From contig JAITQR010000074.1 of assembly GCA_031288815.1 (NCBI GenBank), forward strand, positions 1 through 8,982: 8,982 bases of DNA, written 5' to 3'. The position numbers and the translations under genes are program-made. The DNA is from Treponema sp. (GTDB lineage: Bacteria; Spirochaetota; Spirochaetia; Treponematales; Breznakiellaceae). Shown piece after piece: positions 7,166 to 8,982 of this stretch. Below the pieces are notes generated by a model that had not been told where the DNA came from, did not search any database, and worked only from the letters and a program-made list of their open reading frames with translations. Every line of letters begins with the position of its first letter. Positions within the stretch are counted from its first letter, which is position 1.

Positions 7166-7179
7166 CAAGGAGTGAACAG

Positions 7180-8508
7180 ATGAAAAAAGGTCTTATTAAG
7201 ATCAAGACCATGGTGAAGGCCGCGGCGGCGCTTTTGGTAATTGCCGCCCTTGTTTCCTGCTTCCGGACCGCCCCGGCCCAGGAGACCCCGGTCCAAAAAG
7301 AGGCCCTGGACCCGGCCAAGCCGGTCCCCATTACCTTTTATTCCTACAGCCTGGGCTACCCCACGATGAAACCGGGGATGGAACATCTTATCCAGGAATT
7401 TAACGATACTATCGGCAAGGAAAAGGGAGTCACGGTAGAGGCGGTTGTGGATGACTTTGTGAAATTCCGCTCCGATATTGCCGCGGGACTGCCGGTGGAT
7501 ATGGTGCAGCATACCTTCGTGATGATGGATCAATCCCGGGCCAGCCTGGGTTTTTCCGCCTACGAGGATGTTTTCCCCGCCGCGGAACTTGAGGAGCATG
7601 TAAAGCACATCAGCCCCAATGCCCTTAAGCTGGGGATGATCGACGGGAAGATCTACGGCCTGGCCTTTACCTTTAGCACGCCCATCTTATACATGAACGG
7701 GAAACTCTTCGAGGATGCCGGGCTGGATCCCCGTAATCCCCCCAAGACCTGGACCGAAATTGCCGCCTGCGCCAAGCAGATCAAAGAAAAGACCGGCAAG
7801 GATGGCTTCGGCCTGGCCCCGAATAACGGCTGGGTTACGGAGGGAATCCTCTACAGCAACGGCGCCGAACTGCTGTCCCCGGACAGGAAGTCCGTGGTGT
7901 TCGCCTCCCCCCAGGGGATCGCCGCCTTTCAAATGTGGCAGGACCTCTACCACAGCGGCGTCCATGCCGCCGGTACCGATACGGAATTGATGGAACAGTT
8001 TATGGCGGGGAACCTGGGCATGCAGCTTCAGTCCACATCCCTGCTCAGCGGCTATACCAACGCCGCCAAGGCCGGGGGCTGGGGACTCTACGGCGCGGAG
8101 ATGCCCGGTTTTGAGGGCCGCCCCTCGGTGCCGGTAAATTCCGGCAGTTCCCTCATGGTCCGCCCGGATTCGGAACGTAAATCCCTGGCCGTCTGGGAAT
8201 TTATCAAGTACGTCTCCGGCCCCCGGGGCTACACCATTATTACCAGCGAGATCGGCTACCTGCCCCTCAGAATGGACGCGGTGGAGGATCCCCGGTACCT
8301 CAAGGACTTCGTGGACGGCAATCCTATTATCCGCACTAATTTGAACCAGCTTGAGCGGATACATCCGGTTGCCATTTGGCCGGCGGCCCGGGCCCAGGAA
8401 CTGGCCGCCCTGTTTAGCGATATGACGGCCGAGGGAATCATGACAAAGGCGGATCTGGCCGCCCTCATGACCAAGACCCAGGACCGGATGAACAGCCTCC
8501 TTCAATAG
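7180..8508 (+). CDS. ABC importer solute-binding lipoprotein, UgpB/MalE-like
   Basis: This is an extracytoplasmic substrate-binding protein of the carbohydrate ABC importer family (extracellular solute-binding protein family 1/8). The N terminus is a lipoprotein signal: basic start, hydrophobic stretch and lipobox LVSC with the lipid-anchored Cys at residue 27. Family features include KIYGLAF, the hinge segment LYMNGKLFEDAGLDP followed by PPKTWTE (about residues 167-190), MEQFMAGNLGMQ, and a C-terminal GYLPLRMDAV block like that of UgpB. Length (442) is normal. AAGGAG at 7167-7172, seven bases before the ATG, supports this start; an internal ATG at 7210 would cut into the signal. The ligand may be an oligosaccharide or, as in UgpB, a glycerophospho compound. 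The permease gene follows at once, so this opens the transporter operon, preceded by a long structured leader. Confidence 0.92.
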   Translation: MKKGLIKIKTMVKAAAALLVIAALVSCFRTAPAQETPVQKEALDPAKPVPITFYSYSLGYPTMKPGMEHLIQEFNDTIGKEKGVTVEAVVDDFVKFRSDIAAGLPVDMVQHTFVMMDQSRASLGFSAYEDVFPAAELEEHVKHISPNALKLGMIDGKIYGLAFTFSTPILYMNGKLFEDAGLDPRNPPKTWTEIAACAKQIKEKTGKDGFGLAPNNGWVTEGILYSNGAELLSPDRKSVVFASPQGIAAFQMWQDLYHSGVHAAGTDTELMEQFMAGNLGMQLQSTSLLSGYTNAAKAGGWGLYGAEMPGFEGRPSVPVNSGSSLMVRPDSERKSLAVWEFIKYVSGPRGYTIITSEIGYLPLRMDAVEDPRYLKDFVDGNPIIRTNLNQLERIHPVAIWPAARAQELAALFSDMTAEGIMTKADLAALMTKTQDRMNSLLQ

Positions 8509-8533
8509 ACTTCAATAAAGGGGAAGGGGAAAT

Positions 8534-8554
8534 ATGAGGCTTTTCCAAGACTGA
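8534..8554 (+). other. Possible six-codon leader peptide ahead of the permease
   Basis: An ATG at 8534 follows a purine-rich stretch (AAGGGGAAGGGGAAAT, 8518-8533) and is in frame with the permease, but the seventh codon is TGA (8552-8554). It would encode Met-Arg-Leu-Phe-Gln-Asp, and the whole frame lies within the inverted repeat. Reinitiation at ATG 8576 or 8597 would then produce the permease. It may instead be a relic of an earlier permease start disrupted by the repeat. Confidence 0.25.
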
Positions 8555-8573
8555 AGTTTTGGAAAAGCCTCAT
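8534..8573. repeat. Long inverted repeat, copy 2, between binding protein and permease
   Basis: GAGGCTTTTCCAAGACT (8536-8552), GA, then AGTTTTGGAAAAGCCTC (8555-8571) form a 17-position stem with one G.T wobble, extended by AT/AT to 8534-8573. Compared with copy 1 at 371-406, one arm change (C to T at 8543) is matched by the partner change (G to A at 8564). The other arm change (A to G at 8549) leaves a wobble pair opposite 8558, so pairing is kept. It sits in the junction between binding protein and permease, where such hairpins often stabilise the upstream message and lower downstream expression (family knowledge of REP-like sites). Confidence 0.85.
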
Positions 8574-8575
8574 TT

Positions 8576-8982
8576 ATGGACAATTATGGGGACTATATGG
8601 ATTATCAAGACACCCTTCAAAGCGCTCTGATCTATGAAAATGCCCTGGGAGAAACAATACCCATCCGGTATATTCCCCCGCCGGCGGAATCCCTTGTTCA
8701 TCCGGCCGGCAAGGCGGCGGAGACGGTAAAAACAAGGGGGCTTTTCCTCAAGGCCGTCAAACCCTATCTCTTTGTCGCCCCCGCCTTTTTATTCATTTTG
8801 TTTTGGCTGTACCGCCCCCTGGCCGGCAGTTTCTACTATGCCTTTACCCAGTGGGGCATGGTTCCGGGGACCCAGCCCCAGTGGGTGGGGCTAAGCAATT
8901 TTTCCCGCTTCATCACCGGTAAGGACTTTGGCATTGCCCTTTCCAACACGGTTTTTTATACCCTGGGGCTGCTGCCCTTTTC
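8576..8982 (+). CDS. ABC sugar permease, MalF/UgpA type, 5' part only
   Basis: The reading frame is open from ATG 8576 to the window end (135 codons plus two bases) and is cut by the edge. After a hydrophilic N terminus comes a first membrane segment, PYLFVAPAFLFILFWLYRPL, then SFYYAFTQWG and WVGLSNFSRF, the pattern of binding-protein-dependent sugar permeases of the MalF/UgpA group. A second membrane segment begins at LSNTVFYTLGLLPF. This subunit would form the inner-membrane channel with a second permease, presumably just beyond the window. The start is uncertain: 8576 lies two bases after the inverted repeat and has no ribosome binding site, while an in-frame ATG at 8597 has only a weak GGGGA. 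Either way about 50 or more residues precede the first membrane segment, which is long for this family. Confidence 0.85.
   Translation, partial: MDNYGDYMDYQDTLQSALIYENALGETIPIRYIPPPAESLVHPAGKAAETVKTRGLFLKAVKPYLFVAPAFLFILFWLYRPLAGSFYYAFTQWGMVPGTQPQWVGLSNFSRFITGKDFGIALSNTVFYTLGLLPF

Noticed and set aside
7039..7608. 189-codon minus-strand frame covering the structured leader
   Set aside because: It crosses the hairpins and the 5' part of the binding-protein gene. There is no ribosome binding site or domain to support it.
7687..8505. 272-codon open frame on the minus strand
   Set aside because: It is antisense to the binding-protein gene; low-complexity Gly/His/Ala-rich translation without a domain.
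8534..8573. Inverted repeat as an intrinsic terminator of the binding-protein gene
   Set aside because: No T run follows the stem, and the permease reading frame begins immediately afterwards.

Overview
The window is entirely plus-strand. It holds four complete genes, the start of a fifth, and unusually long, structure-rich gaps between them. High GC in third codon positions, a Cys lipoprotein solute-binding protein, an import-type sugar locus, and gaps packed with palindromes and a G homopolymer suggest a spirochaete of the Treponema type found in insect or animal guts. This is an impression from style and content; no marker gene is present to prove it.

Layout. Positions 1-530 are non-coding and carry a run of 21 G, a 17-bp inverted repeat and a 12-bp palindrome. 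A GH38 alpha-mannosidase (531-3377) follows, then a 324-bp gap with a compact structured element. A GH92 alpha-mannosidase (3702-5801) is followed by a 305-bp, very GC-rich gap. Next come a calcineurin-like metallophosphoesterase (6107-6943), a 236-bp leader with three stacked hairpins, and a UgpB/MalE-type lipoprotein sugar-binding protein (7180-8508). A second copy of the upstream inverted repeat lies at 8534-8573, and an ABC permease begins at about 8576 and runs off the end.

How the genes may work together. Neither mannosidase has a signal peptide, so both should act in the cytoplasm, and the adjacent ABC importer could supply their substrate. The most economical reading is import of alpha-mannose-containing oligosaccharides (N-glycan or mannan fragments) followed by intracellular trimming, in the manner of the pneumococcal N-glycan system. 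A rival reading for the right half is glycerophosphodiester uptake: the phosphoesterase matches GpdQ-type enzymes in size and metal-ligand spacing, and the binding protein looks UgpB-like.

The non-coding parts are the most unusual. The G run sits exactly between -35-like and -10-like hexamers. The two long hairpins at either end of the locus differ by a base-pair-preserving double change. The second hairpin covers a well-placed ATG whose frame enters the permease but is interrupted by TGA at codon 7.
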